64,000 bases of DNA from NCBI GenBank assembly GCA_944322305.1, contig CALUOP010000001.1, forward strand, positions 349,190-413,189, in the 5' to 3' direction. The notes beneath the pieces are model-generated. The model had not been told where the DNA came from, did no database searches, and saw only the letters and a list, made by a program, of their open reading frames with translations. Shown here in pieces: positions 37,998-47,022 of the stretch. The position numbers and the translations under genes are program-made. Positions within the stretch are counted from its first letter, which is position 1. Each line of letters opens with the position of its first letter. This stretch comes from an uncultured Coriobacteriaceae bacterium. Its GTDB lineage: Bacteria; Actinomycetota; Coriobacteriia; Coriobacteriales; Coriobacteriaceae.

Positions 37998-38816
37998 CTA
38001 CACGTAGAGGATGAACTTATGCTCGGTCTTGCGGAAGATGACGAACCCAACGGCCAGCATGACGACCGCCCAGAGAACGCACGCGGCAAGCGTGGTCATG
38101 CTGGGGCTCTGCTGCCACAGGAAGATATCGCGCATGAAGGTAATATAGTTGTACATGGGGTTTACCTTCACCAGCGTGATGATCCACGAGGGGACCGCCG
38201 GGTTGCTGGTCAGCAGGGAGAAATCCCAGAAGATGGGCGTCAGGTACGTCCAGGCGAGAATCACCACGCCCCACAGGTGGATGATGTCGCGGAAGAAGAC
38301 CGCGAGAGAGCCGATGGCAAGGCCGATGCCGATGCAGAACAGCATGAGCAGCACCAGACACACCGGCAGCCACACGAGATGCCAGGTGGGCATGACATGG
38401 AACCACAGCATGACAAGCGCCACGGCGATAAGCGAGAAGGCGAAGTTCACCAACGCGAAAAGCACCTTCTGCACAGGGAAGACGAAGCGGTCGACCTTGA
38501 CCTTCTTGAGCAGGGGCGCAGCGTCGATGATCGACCAGAGGGCTGCGTTGGTCGAGTCGCTCATAAGCGAGAAGGTGATGTTGCCCACGATGAGGTAGAG
38601 CGGGAAGTTCTCGATGTTCGACCCAAACAGGTAGCTGAACACGATGCTCATGACAACCATCATGAGCAGCGGGTTGAGCACGCTCCACACCACGCCGAGC
38701 ACGCTGCGGCGGTACTTGAGCTTGAAGTCCTTGGTCACAAGCTGCCGCAGGATGAAGACGTCTTTGGCAATGCCGCTCTTGGCGTACGTCGTCGAAAGAT
38801 CGGTTGTAGCTGACAC
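37998..38816 (-). CDS. polysaccharide export ABC transporter, permease
   Basis: A 272-residue ABC-2-type permease (TagG/Wzm). The N-terminal amphipathic region FILRQLVTKDFKLKYRRSVLGVVWSVLNPLL is diagnostic; six hydrophobic helices follow, with FFRDIIHLWGVVILAWTYLTPIFW near the end. I accept a GTG start at 38816, with AAGGGG eight bases upstream. It is the first gene of the export and glycosyltransferase cluster that reads down to 33548. Confidence 0.9.
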   Translation of the reverse strand: MSATTDLSTTYAKSGIAKDVFILRQLVTKDFKLKYRRSVLGVVWSVLNPLLMMVVMSIVFSYLFGSNIENFPLYLIVGNITFSLMSDSTNAALWSIIDAAPLLKKVKVDRFVFPVQKVLFALVNFAFSLIAVALVMLWFHVMPTWHLVWLPVCLVLLMLFCIGIGLAIGSLAVFFRDIIHLWGVVILAWTYLTPIFWDFSLLTSNPAVPSWIITLVKVNPMYNYITFMRDIFLWQQSPSMTTLAACVLWAVVMLAVGFVIFRKTEHKFILYV

Positions 38817-39080
38817 GATCGCAACCCCTTAGGTAATGGCCTCGGCCGCGCGCGGCCAGCACGCGACCCGCGTTCCATAGATGCTCATGGTAGCACAGGG
38901 CGCGCAGGCGCCCGCGCGTTCAAGAAAACTACGGAGCGGGGCGCGCCGCGGGGCCGCGGTCGAGAATCGCGCACGGTGCGGGAGGAGCGACGGGCAGCCG
39001 CGTCGGCTGTCAGCCCACCCCTATGAGCTTCCGCTGCCTGCGCCTCTTTCGTGCTGGCTCTGCATCTGCCTCGATCCGAT

Positions 39081-39632
39081 CTACTGCACCGCGCGCACGC
39101 GGCCGCTCTCCGGCTCCAGCGCAAAGCCCCACACGCTCACTGTGCGCGGCACCAACGGATGGTTGCGCAGCAAATACACCGTCTTGCGCACCATCTGGTC
39201 GCAGGTGCGGCGCTCTTCGACCACGCGCGCTGCGCCGGCGTCGCTGCGCACGATGCGCTCCAGATACGCAGGCGAAAGCCCCGCATCCACCAGCTCAGCC
39301 GCGATCAGGCCTGCCTCGGCCGGGGCGGCGCCGTCGCGGCCCACCACTATGACGTCCATCACCTGGTAGCGCGCAACCGCGGCAAGCACCGAGCGGGCAA
39401 CCTCGCCGTAAACGGCGTCGGCCACCGCCCCGGCAACCGAGACGAGCACGACCTCGCCCAACTCGAGACCCAGCGCCTCGAGCGCCTCGCGCGGCAAGCC
39501 GGGAAGCGCGTCGCAAACCACGACCGTTTTGCACCACGATCCCGACAGGTCAGGCTTCCTTCTGCGCGCACGCGCTTCTACGTATCCTTGGTTGCGCTGC
39601 AACATGTTGACAATGCGTTGGGGGTATTCCAT
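39081..39632 (-). CDS. beta-carbonic-anhydrase-like protein without zinc ligands
   Basis: A 183-residue protein that aligns along its length with the beta-carbonic anhydrase at 58330 in this window. Shared blocks are YGEV.RSVL.AV, I.VVG, the LR.HPLVP.TVSV.GF block and the E.G end. The catalytic and metal residues are gone. The Cys-x-Asp-x-Arg motif reads CDALPG, with the dyad lost. The His-x-x-Cys motif reads RDGA (Arg99, Ala102). It therefore cannot bind zinc in the usual way and may have a structural or ligand-sensing role. The ATG at 39632 has GGAGGAAAGAGG upstream. It stands alone before purL on the other strand. Confidence 0.75.
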   Translation of the reverse strand: MEYPQRIVNMLQRNQGYVEARARRRKPDLSGSWCKTVVVCDALPGLPREALEALGLELGEVVLVSVAGAVADAVYGEVARSVLAAVARYQVMDVIVVGRDGAAPAEAGLIAAELVDAGLSPAYLERIVRSDAGAARVVEERRTCDQMVRKTVYLLRNHPLVPRTVSVWGFALEPESGRVRAVQ

Positions 39633-40006
39633 CCCGACCTCTTTCCTCCGCGAAGCTTTATCGCCCCGAACAGCCGGCTTCGCACGAAATTAAACTATAG
39701 TCATTTCATATAGAACAAATCGCAACTTACTAAGCATTTTTTCAGCACCGACCGTATTCGTTGCATCTTGGATGATAAATATCCCCTCACACGCGCAACG
39801 CGCCACCGTGCCCGTCGTCGCCGACACCGCGCCGGCTCCCTTCGTGGGGATGCCGCGAGTTCCGCGCCGCGCCGCGCACGCCCGCAACGTTGCCGTATCA
39901 TTAGGGCGGTACTCGTATCCCCGGCTGAAGGCGGCGCGCAGGGTAGATCCCTGAGGCGCGCGACCGCTGCCGGCAAACCGCAACCGCACGCAGAAGGGCA
40001 GGCACC
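39633..40006 (+). other. purL upstream region with a structured leader
   Basis: A 374-base gap without a gene. Bases 39690-39775 are AT-rich and probably hold promoters for both flanking genes. Closer to purL, 39934-39961 folds as a two-part hairpin (gcgcgc and aggg paired with ccct and gcgcgc, loop taga), followed by ccgctgccggcaaaccgc. This could be an RNA regulatory leader, such as a purine-pathway riboswitch. I cannot match it to a family by eye. Confidence 0.4.
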
Positions 40007-43000
40007 ATGGTCTCTCGCATCTACGTAGAGAAGAAACCCGGATTCGACGTTGAGGCGCAGCAGCTCCTCGGCGAGCTGCACACGGTCATCCCCGACGGCC
40101 TGCCGCAGGCGGCGACGCTGCGCGTCATCAACGTCTACGACGTCGAGGGCATCTCCGAGGAGCTCTTCGACCAGTGCGTCCCGGTGGTGTTCTCCGAGCC
40201 GCAGGTCGACGTCGTGTCCCGCGAGCTGCCCGTAGCGGGCGCACAGCTCGGCGCGGCCGGCTCGGGCGAGGGCATCACCACCGTCCCCGCAAACACAGAG
40301 CTCTTCGCCGTGGAGTCGCTGCCCGGCCAGTTCGACCAGCGCGCCGACTCCGCCGCCGAGTGCGTGCAGCTCATCTCCTGCGGCGAGCGCCCCGCCGTGC
40401 GCTGCGCCAAGCTCTACGTCATCGGCTGCGACCTCGCCCCCGAGACGCTCGAAGCCATCAAGCGCTACGTGATCAACCCCGTGGAGTGCCGCGAGACCAA
40501 CCTGGCGCTGCGCGACACGCTCGCCACCGCCGTTCCCGAGCCCGAGCCGGTCGAGGTTCTCAACGGCTTCCGCGACCTGGACGAGGTCGCGCTGGCCGCG
40601 TTCATCGCCGAGCGCGGCCTGGCCATGGACCTTGCCGACATCCGCTTCTGCCAGGAGTACTTCGCCGGCGAGCAGCGCGACCCCACCATCACCGAGATCA
40701 AGGTCATCGACACCTACTGGTCGGACCACTGCCGCCACACCACCTTCGGCACCGTGCTTGACGAGGTGACCATCGACGACGCCGTGGTGCAGGAGGCCTT
40801 CGACCGCTACCTCGAGATGCGCCGCGAGCTCGGGCGCGAGGACAAGCCCGTGTGCCTGATGGACATGGGCACCATCGGCGCCAAGTACCTCAAGGCGAAC
40901 GGCCAGCTCACCGGCCTGGACGAGTCCGAGGAGATCAACGCCTGCACGGTCAAGGTCACCGTGGACGTCGACGGCGAGGATCAGGACTGGCTCTTCCTCT
41001 TCAAAAACGAGACCCACAACCACCCCACCGAGATCGAGCCCTTCGGCGGCGCGGCCACCTGCATCGGCGGCGCCATCCGCGACCCCCTCTCCGGCCGCAG
41101 CTACGTTTACCAGGCCATGCGCGTCACCGGCGCGGCCGACCCCACGGTGCCCGTGTCCGAGACGCTTCCCGGCAAGCTGCCGCAGCGTAAGATCGTGACC
41201 ACCGCCGCAGCCGGCTACTCCTCCTACGGCAACCAGGTCGGCTTGGCCACTGGCCAGGTCTCCGAGCTCTACCACCCCGGATACGTGGCCAAGCGCATGG
41301 AGATCGGCGCCGTGGTAGGCGCCACGCCGGCCTCCCACGTGCGCCGCGAGTGCCCGGCCCCGGGCGACAAGATCGTGCTGCTCGGCGGGCGCACCGGCCG
41401 CGACGGCATCGGCGGCGCCACCGGCTCCTCCAAGGCGCACAACGTCGAATCCATCGAGAAGGACGGCGCCGAGGTGCAGAAGGGCAACGCCCCCATGGAG
41501 CGCAAGCTCCAGCGCCTGTTCCGTCGCGAGGACGCCTGCCGCCTCATCAAGCGCTGCAACGACTTCGGCGCCGGCGGCGTCTCGGTAGCCATCGGAGAGC
41601 TGGCTGACGGCCTCGACATCGACCTGAACCGCGTCCCCAAGAAGTACGAGGGCCTCGACGGCACGGAGCTGGCCATCTCCGAGAGCCAGGAGCGCATGGC
41701 CGTGGCACTCGCCGCCGAGGATGTGGACGAGTTCATGGGCTACGCACGCGAGGAGAACCTCGAGGCAACCGTTGTGGCCACCGTCACCGAGGAGCCGCGC
41801 GTGCGCATCCGCTGGAACGGCGACGCTATCGTGGACCTCTCCCGCGCCTTCCTCGCCTCCAACGGCGCCCCCAAGCACCAGGCCGCGCACGTTGAGGCGC
41901 AGGGCTCGTGGCAGCCTGCGTGGTCGGGCGCAAGCGTTGCCGAGCGCATGCGCTCGCTCGTGACCGACCTCAACGTCGCCTCGAACAAGGGCCTCGCCGA
42001 GCGCTTCGACTCCACCATCGGCGCGGGCACGGTGCTCATGCCCTTCGGCGGCGCCACGCAGCTCGCCCCCGCGCAGGCCATGGTCGCCAAGTTCCCCGTA
42101 ACGGGCGAGACCACCACCTGCTCGGCCATGGCGTGGGGCTTCAACCCCTACCTCTCGAGCGCCAACCAGTTCGCCGGCGCGTACCTCGCCGTGGTCGAGA
42201 GCCTCTCCAAGCTCGTCGCCACGGGCTTCTCGCGCAAGCGCGCCTACCTCACCTTCCAGGAGTACTTCGAGCGCCTGCGCACCGAGCCCGAGCGCTGGGG
42301 CAAGCCGGTGGCCTCAGTCCTCGGCGCCCTCATGGCGCAGGTCGACTTGGGCGTGGGCTCCATCGGCGGCAAGGACTCCATGTCCGGCAGCTTCGAGGAC
42401 CTCGACGTGCCGCCCACCCTCGTGAGCTTCGCGGTCGCCACCGGGTCGATCGAAAACGTGGTCTCCCCCGAGTTCAAGGGCGCCGGGCACCGCGTCGTCT
42501 GCATCGATCCGGCGGTCTACGGCGCCGACTGGCGTCCCGATCCCGCCGGCTTGCTCGAGGTCTTCCACGTGGTTGAGCAGCTCACGCAGGAGGGCGCGGC
42601 GCTCGCCATCTCGACGCCTGGCTACGGCGGTGCGGCCGAGGCCATGTTCAAGATGTGCGTCGGCAACCGGATCGGCCTCGCCGTCGACAGCCACGTGCCG
42701 GTGGACACCCAGTTCGCGCCCGCCTACGGCAGCTTCATCATCGAGCTTGCCGGCGGCGCGGAGATCCCGGAGCACACGGACGCCATCCATGTGCACGAGG
42801 TCGGCCAGACCTGCGCGGCTTACACGCTCACTCTGGGCGGCGAGGAGATCAACCTCGCCGAGCTGCAGGAAGCTTGGGAGGGCGCCATCGAAGGCGTGTT
42901 CCCCTACCGCACGGCGGGCGACGCCGCCGCGGAGGCAGCGCCGGTCGAGGCCGTCACCTTCCACGCCGAGGTACCCCACGTCTACTCCAGCGAGAAGTTC

Positions 43001-43801
43001 GCGCGCCCGCGCGTGATCATCCCCGTCTTCCCGGGCAACAACTGCGAGTACGACTCGGCGCGCGCCTTCCGTGCGGCGGGCGCCGTGGCGGATACCTTCG
43101 TAATCAACAACCTCACGCCCGAGGCCGTGGCCGAGAGCACGCACGAGCTCGCGCGCCGCATCCGCGCCAGCCAGATCGTCATGATCCCCGGCGGCTTCTC
43201 CGGCGGCGACGAGCCCGACGGCTCCGCCAAGTTCATCACCGCCTTCTTCCGCGCGCCCGAGGTCACCGAGGCGGTGCGCGACCTTTTACAGAACCGCGAC
43301 GGCCTCATGCTCGGCATCTGCAACGGCTTCCAGGCGCTCGTGAAGCTCGGCCTCGTCCCTTACGGCGACATCGTGGACGCCACGGCCGATGCTCCCACGC
43401 TTACGTTCAACACCATCGCGCGCCACCAGAGCCGCCTGGTGCGCACGCGCGTGGCAAGCGACCTCTCGCCTTGGCTCTCGGCCTGCAAGCCCGGCGAGAT
43501 CTACACGGTTGCCATCAGCCACGGCGAGGGCCGCTTCGTAGCCAACGACCAGGTGCTCTCCGAACTGCGCGAAGGCGGCCAGATCGCCACGCAGTACGTT
43601 GACGCAGCGGGCCGCCCGTCCATGAACCTCGACGTGAACCCCAACGGCAGCGTCTGGGCCATCGAGGGCATCACGAGCCCCGACGGCCGCGTGTTCGGCA
43701 AGATGGGCCACGTTGAGCGCCGCGGCAACGGACTGTACCAAAACGTCCCCGGCGAGAAGTTCATGCCCGTCTTCGAGGGCGGCGTGGCGTACTTCTCGTA
43801 A
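40007..43801 (+). CDS. purL: phosphoribosylformylglycinamidine synthase, PurL-PurQ in one chain
   Basis: A 1264-residue large-type FGAM synthase, which converts FGAR, glutamine and ATP to FGAM in purine synthesis. The substrate-binding and ATPase halves show TYWSDHCRHTTF, ETHNHPTEIEPFGGAATCIGG, NDFGAGGVSVAIGEL and GSIGGKDSMSG. The C-terminal class I glutaminase has VFPGNNCEYD, the nucleophile in LGICNGFQAL (Cys near 1105) and the catalytic His in ISHGEGRFV. The length is close to the 1240-1260 usual for this form in clostridia and related anaerobes. The ATG at 40007 follows GAAGGGCAGG. No other pur gene is adjacent. Confidence 0.95.
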   Translation: MVSRIYVEKKPGFDVEAQQLLGELHTVIPDGLPQAATLRVINVYDVEGISEELFDQCVPVVFSEPQVDVVSRELPVAGAQLGAAGSGEGITTVPANTELFAVESLPGQFDQRADSAAECVQLISCGERPAVRCAKLYVIGCDLAPETLEAIKRYVINPVECRETNLALRDTLATAVPEPEPVEVLNGFRDLDEVALAAFIAERGLAMDLADIRFCQEYFAGEQRDPTITEIKVIDTYWSDHCRHTTFGTVLDEVTIDDAVVQEAFDRYLEMRRELGREDKPVCLMDMGTIGAKYLKANGQLTGLDESEEINACTVKVTVDVDGEDQDWLFLFKNETHNHPTEIEPFGGAATCIGGAIRDPLSGRSYVYQAMRVTGAADPTVPVSETLPGKLPQRKIVTTAAAGYSSYGNQVGLATGQVSELYHPGYVAKRMEIGAVVGATPASHVRRECPAPGDKIVLLGGRTGRDGIGGATGSSKAHNVESIEKDGAEVQKGNAPMERKLQRLFRREDACRLIKRCNDFGAGGVSVAIGELADGLDIDLNRVPKKYEGLDGTELAISESQERMAVALAAEDVDEFMGYAREENLEATVVATVTEEPRVRIRWNGDAIVDLSRAFLASNGAPKHQAAHVEAQGSWQPAWSGASVAERMRSLVTDLNVASNKGLAERFDSTIGAGTVLMPFGGATQLAPAQAMVAKFPVTGETTTCSAMAWGFNPYLSSANQFAGAYLAVVESLSKLVATGFSRKRAYLTFQEYFERLRTEPERWGKPVASVLGALMAQVDLGVGSIGGKDSMSGSFEDLDVPPTLVSFAVATGSIENVVSPEFKGAGHRVVCIDPAVYGADWRPDPAGLLEVFHVVEQLTQEGAALAISTPGYGGAAEAMFKMCVGNRIGLAVDSHVPVDTQFAPAYGSFIIELAGGAEIPEHTDAIHVHEVGQTCAAYTLTLGGEEINLAELQEAWEGAIEGVFPYRTAGDAAAEAAPVEAVTFHAEVPHVYSSEKFARPRVIIPVFPGNNCEYDSARAFRAAGAVADTFVINNLTPEAVAESTHELARRIRASQIVMIPGGFSGGDEPDGSAKFITAFFRAPEVTEAVRDLLQNRDGLMLGICNGFQALVKLGLVPYGDIVDATADAPTLTFNTIARHQSRLVRTRVASDLSPWLSACKPGEIYTVAISHGEGRFVANDQVLSELREGGQIATQYVDAAGRPSMNLDVNPNGSVWAIEGITSPDGRVFGKMGHVERRGNGLYQNVPGEKFMPVFEGGVAYFS

Positions 43802-43851
43802 GCGCCAAGCCACCGCAAAGCGCGGGGATTGCTTCCTAAACGTCCGGGCCT

Positions 43852-43907
43852 GGGGCAACAAGAACCTGGATTTTGCCCGATATCAAAATCCAGAACCTTG
43901 TTGCCCC
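43852..43907. repeat. long palindrome after purL, first
   Basis: Two 24-base arms (43852-43875 and 43884-43907) pair perfectly except for a central AAC/AAC internal loop. The loop is cccgatat. The stem starts ggggcaacaag and then ctggattttg. It lies 50 bases after the purL stop and could end transcription, but no T tract follows. Confidence 0.8.
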
Positions 43908-43975
43908 CGGCCCTTGTTGTTATCGGCTTCGGCGCTACTGGCGCACGCGCTATCGCTTTCGCGTGCAAACGCACA

Positions 43976-44043
43976 GGGCCCCGGACGATGCGGTTCCGAA
44001 ATCCGATATCGGGCGGATTTCGGGTTCGTATCGTCCGGGGCCC
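43976..44043. repeat. long palindrome before the hydrogenase gene's 3' end, second
   Basis: Two 30-base arms (43976-44005 and 44014-44043) with an outer 14-base match, gggccccggacgat, a mismatched middle, and an inner 10-base match, ccgaaatccg. The loop contains atatcg. Together with the first palindrome and a small 7-base hairpin at 43943-43966 it fills the gap between two convergent genes. Confidence 0.8.
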
Positions 44044-44085
44044 CTCCGTGCGGTAGATGATCACGGCCTCAACAGCGCGCTAGCT

Positions 44086-45699
44086 TTACGCGTCTTGCTC
44101 GCCCTGGGGCTTTTGCGCCTCGAAGGTCTCGGCCACGGCGTCCTCGTGGCGCTTGCCGTCGGCCTCGCGCTCGAGCACGTCGATGTAGGACTTGTACATG
44201 TTGTCGGTGGCGAGCTTGTGCGGCGACTTCTTGGCGTAAGCCTTCACCATGGCCGTGGTCTTGCTCACCGCCTGGATAGTGCCCGCGCCGGCAACGCAGC
44301 CGCCGGGGCAGGCCATACCCTCGAGCAGGTAGCCGTCGAACTTGCCCTTGGCCGCTTGCTTCATCATCTTGCGGCAGTTGTCCAGCCCCTCCGCCGCTTC
44401 GATCTTAACCTCGCGGTCGGGGTGCTTCTTGTGGATGGCGTCCGCCACGGCGCGCGCCACGCCGCCGGCCACCGCGAAGGCGCGCCCGTCGGCGCTCGCC
44501 ACGTCGAAGTCGGTCGAGCCGTCGCCCTTCAGCTTGGCGTACACCAGCCCCTTGGCCTCCATCATGCCCGCCATCTCCTCGAAGGTGAGCACGAAGTCCA
44601 CCTCGCTCTTCACGCTCCTGCGCATGGCCTCAAGCTTCTTGGCAGCGCACGGACCAACGAAGACGATCTTGGCCTTGGGGTGGTGCTCGCGGATCAGGCG
44701 CGCGGTCAGCACCATGGGCGTGAGCGCCATCGACACGCAGTCGGCGAAATCGGGAAACTCCTTTTTGGCCATCACCGACCACGCCGGGCAGCAGCTCGTG
44801 GCCATGAAGGGGATCTTCTCGGGCACCTCTTCCAAGAAGTAGCCGGCCTCCTGCACGGCGCACAGGTCGGCGCCGATGGCCACTTCCTCAACGCCCGAGA
44901 AGCCCAGCTGCTTGAAGGCTGCGCGCAGCTTGTCGACGTTGCCGCGCCCGCCGAACTGGCCCACGAACGAAGGCGCCACCGCGGCGATGACCTCCTCGCC
45001 CGCCTTGATGGCCTGGATGATCTGGAAGATCTGGCTCTTGTCGGCAATGGCGCCGAAGGGGCAGCTCACCAGGCACTGGCCGCAGGACACGCACTTGTCG
45101 TAGTCGATGACGGCGCGCCCCTGGTCGTCCGAGCCGATGGCGTTCATGCCGCAGGCCGCCGCGCACGGACGCTCGCGGTGCACGATGGCCGTGTAGGGGC
45201 ACACGCTCTGGCAGCGCCCGCAGTGGATGCACTTGTCCTGGTCGATGTAGGCTTTCTTGTCCACAAAGCTGATGGCGCCCTTGGGGCAGACCTCGCGGCA
45301 CGGGTGCGCCAGGCACCCCTGGCACTGGTTGGACACCACGTAGGACTCCTCCGCGCAGGCGTTGCAGGCGAAGCTGATGATGTTGATGAGCGGCGGCTCG
45401 TAGTAGGTCTCAGGCTTGGCTGCCTCAATCACCCCGTCCGACACGCGGAACGGTCGGTCGGCGCCCTTCATGGGCAGGCCCATGGCGAGCCTGATGCGCT
45501 CGCTCACCACGGCGCGCTCCAAAAAGACGCTCTCGCGGTACGTCGCCACGTCGCCCGAGATGATCTGATAGGGCAGGTCGTCCAACGCGGCGTAGTCGGA
45601 TGCGTCCTCAGCCTCGTAGGCCAGGCGCGCAACCTCGCGAAACACCGTGCGTCGGATCTTGGCGAGGCTCGTGTACACCCCGCGCATGGAATCGGCCAT
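44086..45699 (-). CDS. monomeric [FeFe] hydrogenase, group B-like
   Basis: A 537-residue hydrogenase that makes or consumes H2 with ferredoxin or a similar carrier. The N-terminal half holds iron-sulfur sites: CNACAEE...CQGC...CREVCPKG, then CIHCGRCQSVCPY and CVSCGQCLVSCPF. The H-cluster motifs follow: L1 TSCCPAW (about residue 301), L2 GPCAAKK and L3 EGMACPGGCVAGAG. L1 with two adjacent cysteines and the extra N-terminal cluster fit group B enzymes of anaerobes. The ATG at 45699 has GAGGGGAG upstream. Maturation genes hydEFG are not in the window. Confidence 0.9.
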   Translation of the reverse strand: MADSMRGVYTSLAKIRRTVFREVARLAYEAEDASDYAALDDLPYQIISGDVATYRESVFLERAVVSERIRLAMGLPMKGADRPFRVSDGVIEAAKPETYYEPPLINIISFACNACAEESYVVSNQCQGCLAHPCREVCPKGAISFVDKKAYIDQDKCIHCGRCQSVCPYTAIVHRERPCAAACGMNAIGSDDQGRAVIDYDKCVSCGQCLVSCPFGAIADKSQIFQIIQAIKAGEEVIAAVAPSFVGQFGGRGNVDKLRAAFKQLGFSGVEEVAIGADLCAVQEAGYFLEEVPEKIPFMATSCCPAWSVMAKKEFPDFADCVSMALTPMVLTARLIREHHPKAKIVFVGPCAAKKLEAMRRSVKSEVDFVLTFEEMAGMMEAKGLVYAKLKGDGSTDFDVASADGRAFAVAGGVARAVADAIHKKHPDREVKIEAAEGLDNCRKMMKQAAKGKFDGYLLEGMACPGGCVAGAGTIQAVSKTTAMVKAYAKKSPHKLATDNMYKSYIDVLEREADGKRHEDAVAETFEAQKPQGEQDA

Positions 45700-45845
45700 G
45701 GCAGCTCCCCTCTTTCGCGTCGCGCTCAGCGCGCGCTGCGACACCCGGGCGCGGGCGCCGCGAACTTGCTTGCAACCAGTATACGGGCAGCAGCGCCCTC
45801 GCACTGCCCAGACGGCTAAACGGCGGGTGAGAAGCACCCCATCCT

Positions 45846-46733
45846 TTACGCTTGGCTTTCAATCCAGGCGTGCAGGTGCAGGTCGAGCCGGGCAAGGTCG
45901 TCGCGCGCCGCCATGAAGTCGAAGGGCCGCGCGATGCCGAAGGGCTTCTCGAACGGTTCGAACACGTGCCCCTGCTCGCGGGCGACGCGCATGCTCGCCG
46001 GATACACCAGCTCAAAGGCGAAGCTCGCCAAGCCCACCAGGTAGTCGGCCGGGTACACGCGCTCCTCGCGCTTGAGCGTGCGGTGGTGGTAGAACGCCTC
46101 CATGGCCTCGGGCGATATGGGGCTGTGCATGAACTCCGCCTCGCTGATGCCCAGCACCGTCTCCACCGAGCTGGCGCACACGGTGCGCAGGATGTCGATC
46201 TTGTCGGCGTCGCGCACCACGTGGCACAGCGCCCGCGTGCGGTCATCCAAGCTGGTGGGAAGCCTGAAGCCGCTGTGGCAGGCAACCATGGCGCGTATCA
46301 CGTCGTCCCCGGAGGCGTCCTCAACAAAGCAGCGGACACCTCCCCGCGCCTGAATATGGGCGAGAAACGCCCCGTCCCCCGCGAGGGCAGCGGGAAGGGC
46401 CGGCGCGTTGGCAAAGGCCGGGTCGCACACGTGCGCGCCGCCCTCGAAGAGCACGTCGGCCCCCAGGGCCGCATGGCTTGCCGAGCGCGTGTCGTCGAAG
46501 GTGTCCCAGCGGCGGAGCTGCTCGAAGCGCCCGATGTCGTGCAGAAGCCCGCCGAGCCACGCAAGGTCAACGTCTTCGGGCGAGAAACCCTCCTCGCGCG
46601 CGATGCGCTCGGCGACGAGCGTCACGTGGCGGGTGTGATCCGCCTTCAGCATCACGCGCTGCCGGGTGATGTCATATGGGTCGACGTACGCCCTGAACGC
46701 CTCGCGGGCGCGATCCCTGTCAAGTGCGAGCAT
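45846..46733 (-). CDS. HD-domain metal-dependent phosphohydrolase
   Basis: A 295-residue HD-superfamily protein. Metal ligands are visible as KADHTRHV (His), GGLLHDIGRFEQ (His-Asp) and VVRDADKIDILR (Asp). The ASHAALGADVL segment is a further HD-fold signature. Substrates of this group are nucleotides or phosphoesters and cannot be told here. The ATG at 46733 has GGGGAGGAG upstream. It diverges from the TerB-domain gene across 290 bases, which show only a possible -10 (TAGAAT near 46964) for that gene. Confidence 0.85.
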   Translation of the reverse strand: MLALDRDRAREAFRAYVDPYDITRQRVMLKADHTRHVTLVAERIAREEGFSPEDVDLAWLGGLLHDIGRFEQLRRWDTFDDTRSASHAALGADVLFEGGAHVCDPAFANAPALPAALAGDGAFLAHIQARGGVRCFVEDASGDDVIRAMVACHSGFRLPTSLDDRTRALCHVVRDADKIDILRTVCASSVETVLGISEAEFMHSPISPEAMEAFYHHRTLKREERVYPADYLVGLASFAFELVYPASMRVAREQGHVFEPFEKPFGIARPFDFMAARDDLARLDLHLHAWIESQA

Positions 46734-47022
46734 AGCCGCTCCTCCCCTATGCCAATGACCTCATGGTACCCACAACCGCCGGCGGTAAAGGCGCGTCGGG
46801 CGACCGGCTGCAACCACCGCCCCAACGGGGCAAGGCGCCGCAGCCCTGGGGCGAGAAGGGCCCGCAGGCCGCCTTGCTGCCCCGCGCGAGGAGGCAGCCG
46901 CGCCCCGGGCGGCCGTGCGCAATCTCCCCGGCGATGATAAGAACAAGTGTTTGCCCCCATGGTAGAATGGTTCCCATATCGCCGGTGAGCAGCCGGGCGC
47001 ACGCATCGCGGGAGGGAGGGCC

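Noticed and set aside
39925..39990. ZTP (pfl) riboswitch before purL
   Set aside because: The 3' piece is vaguely similar, but the conserved 5' part of the aptamer is not recognisable, so I list only an unassigned leader.
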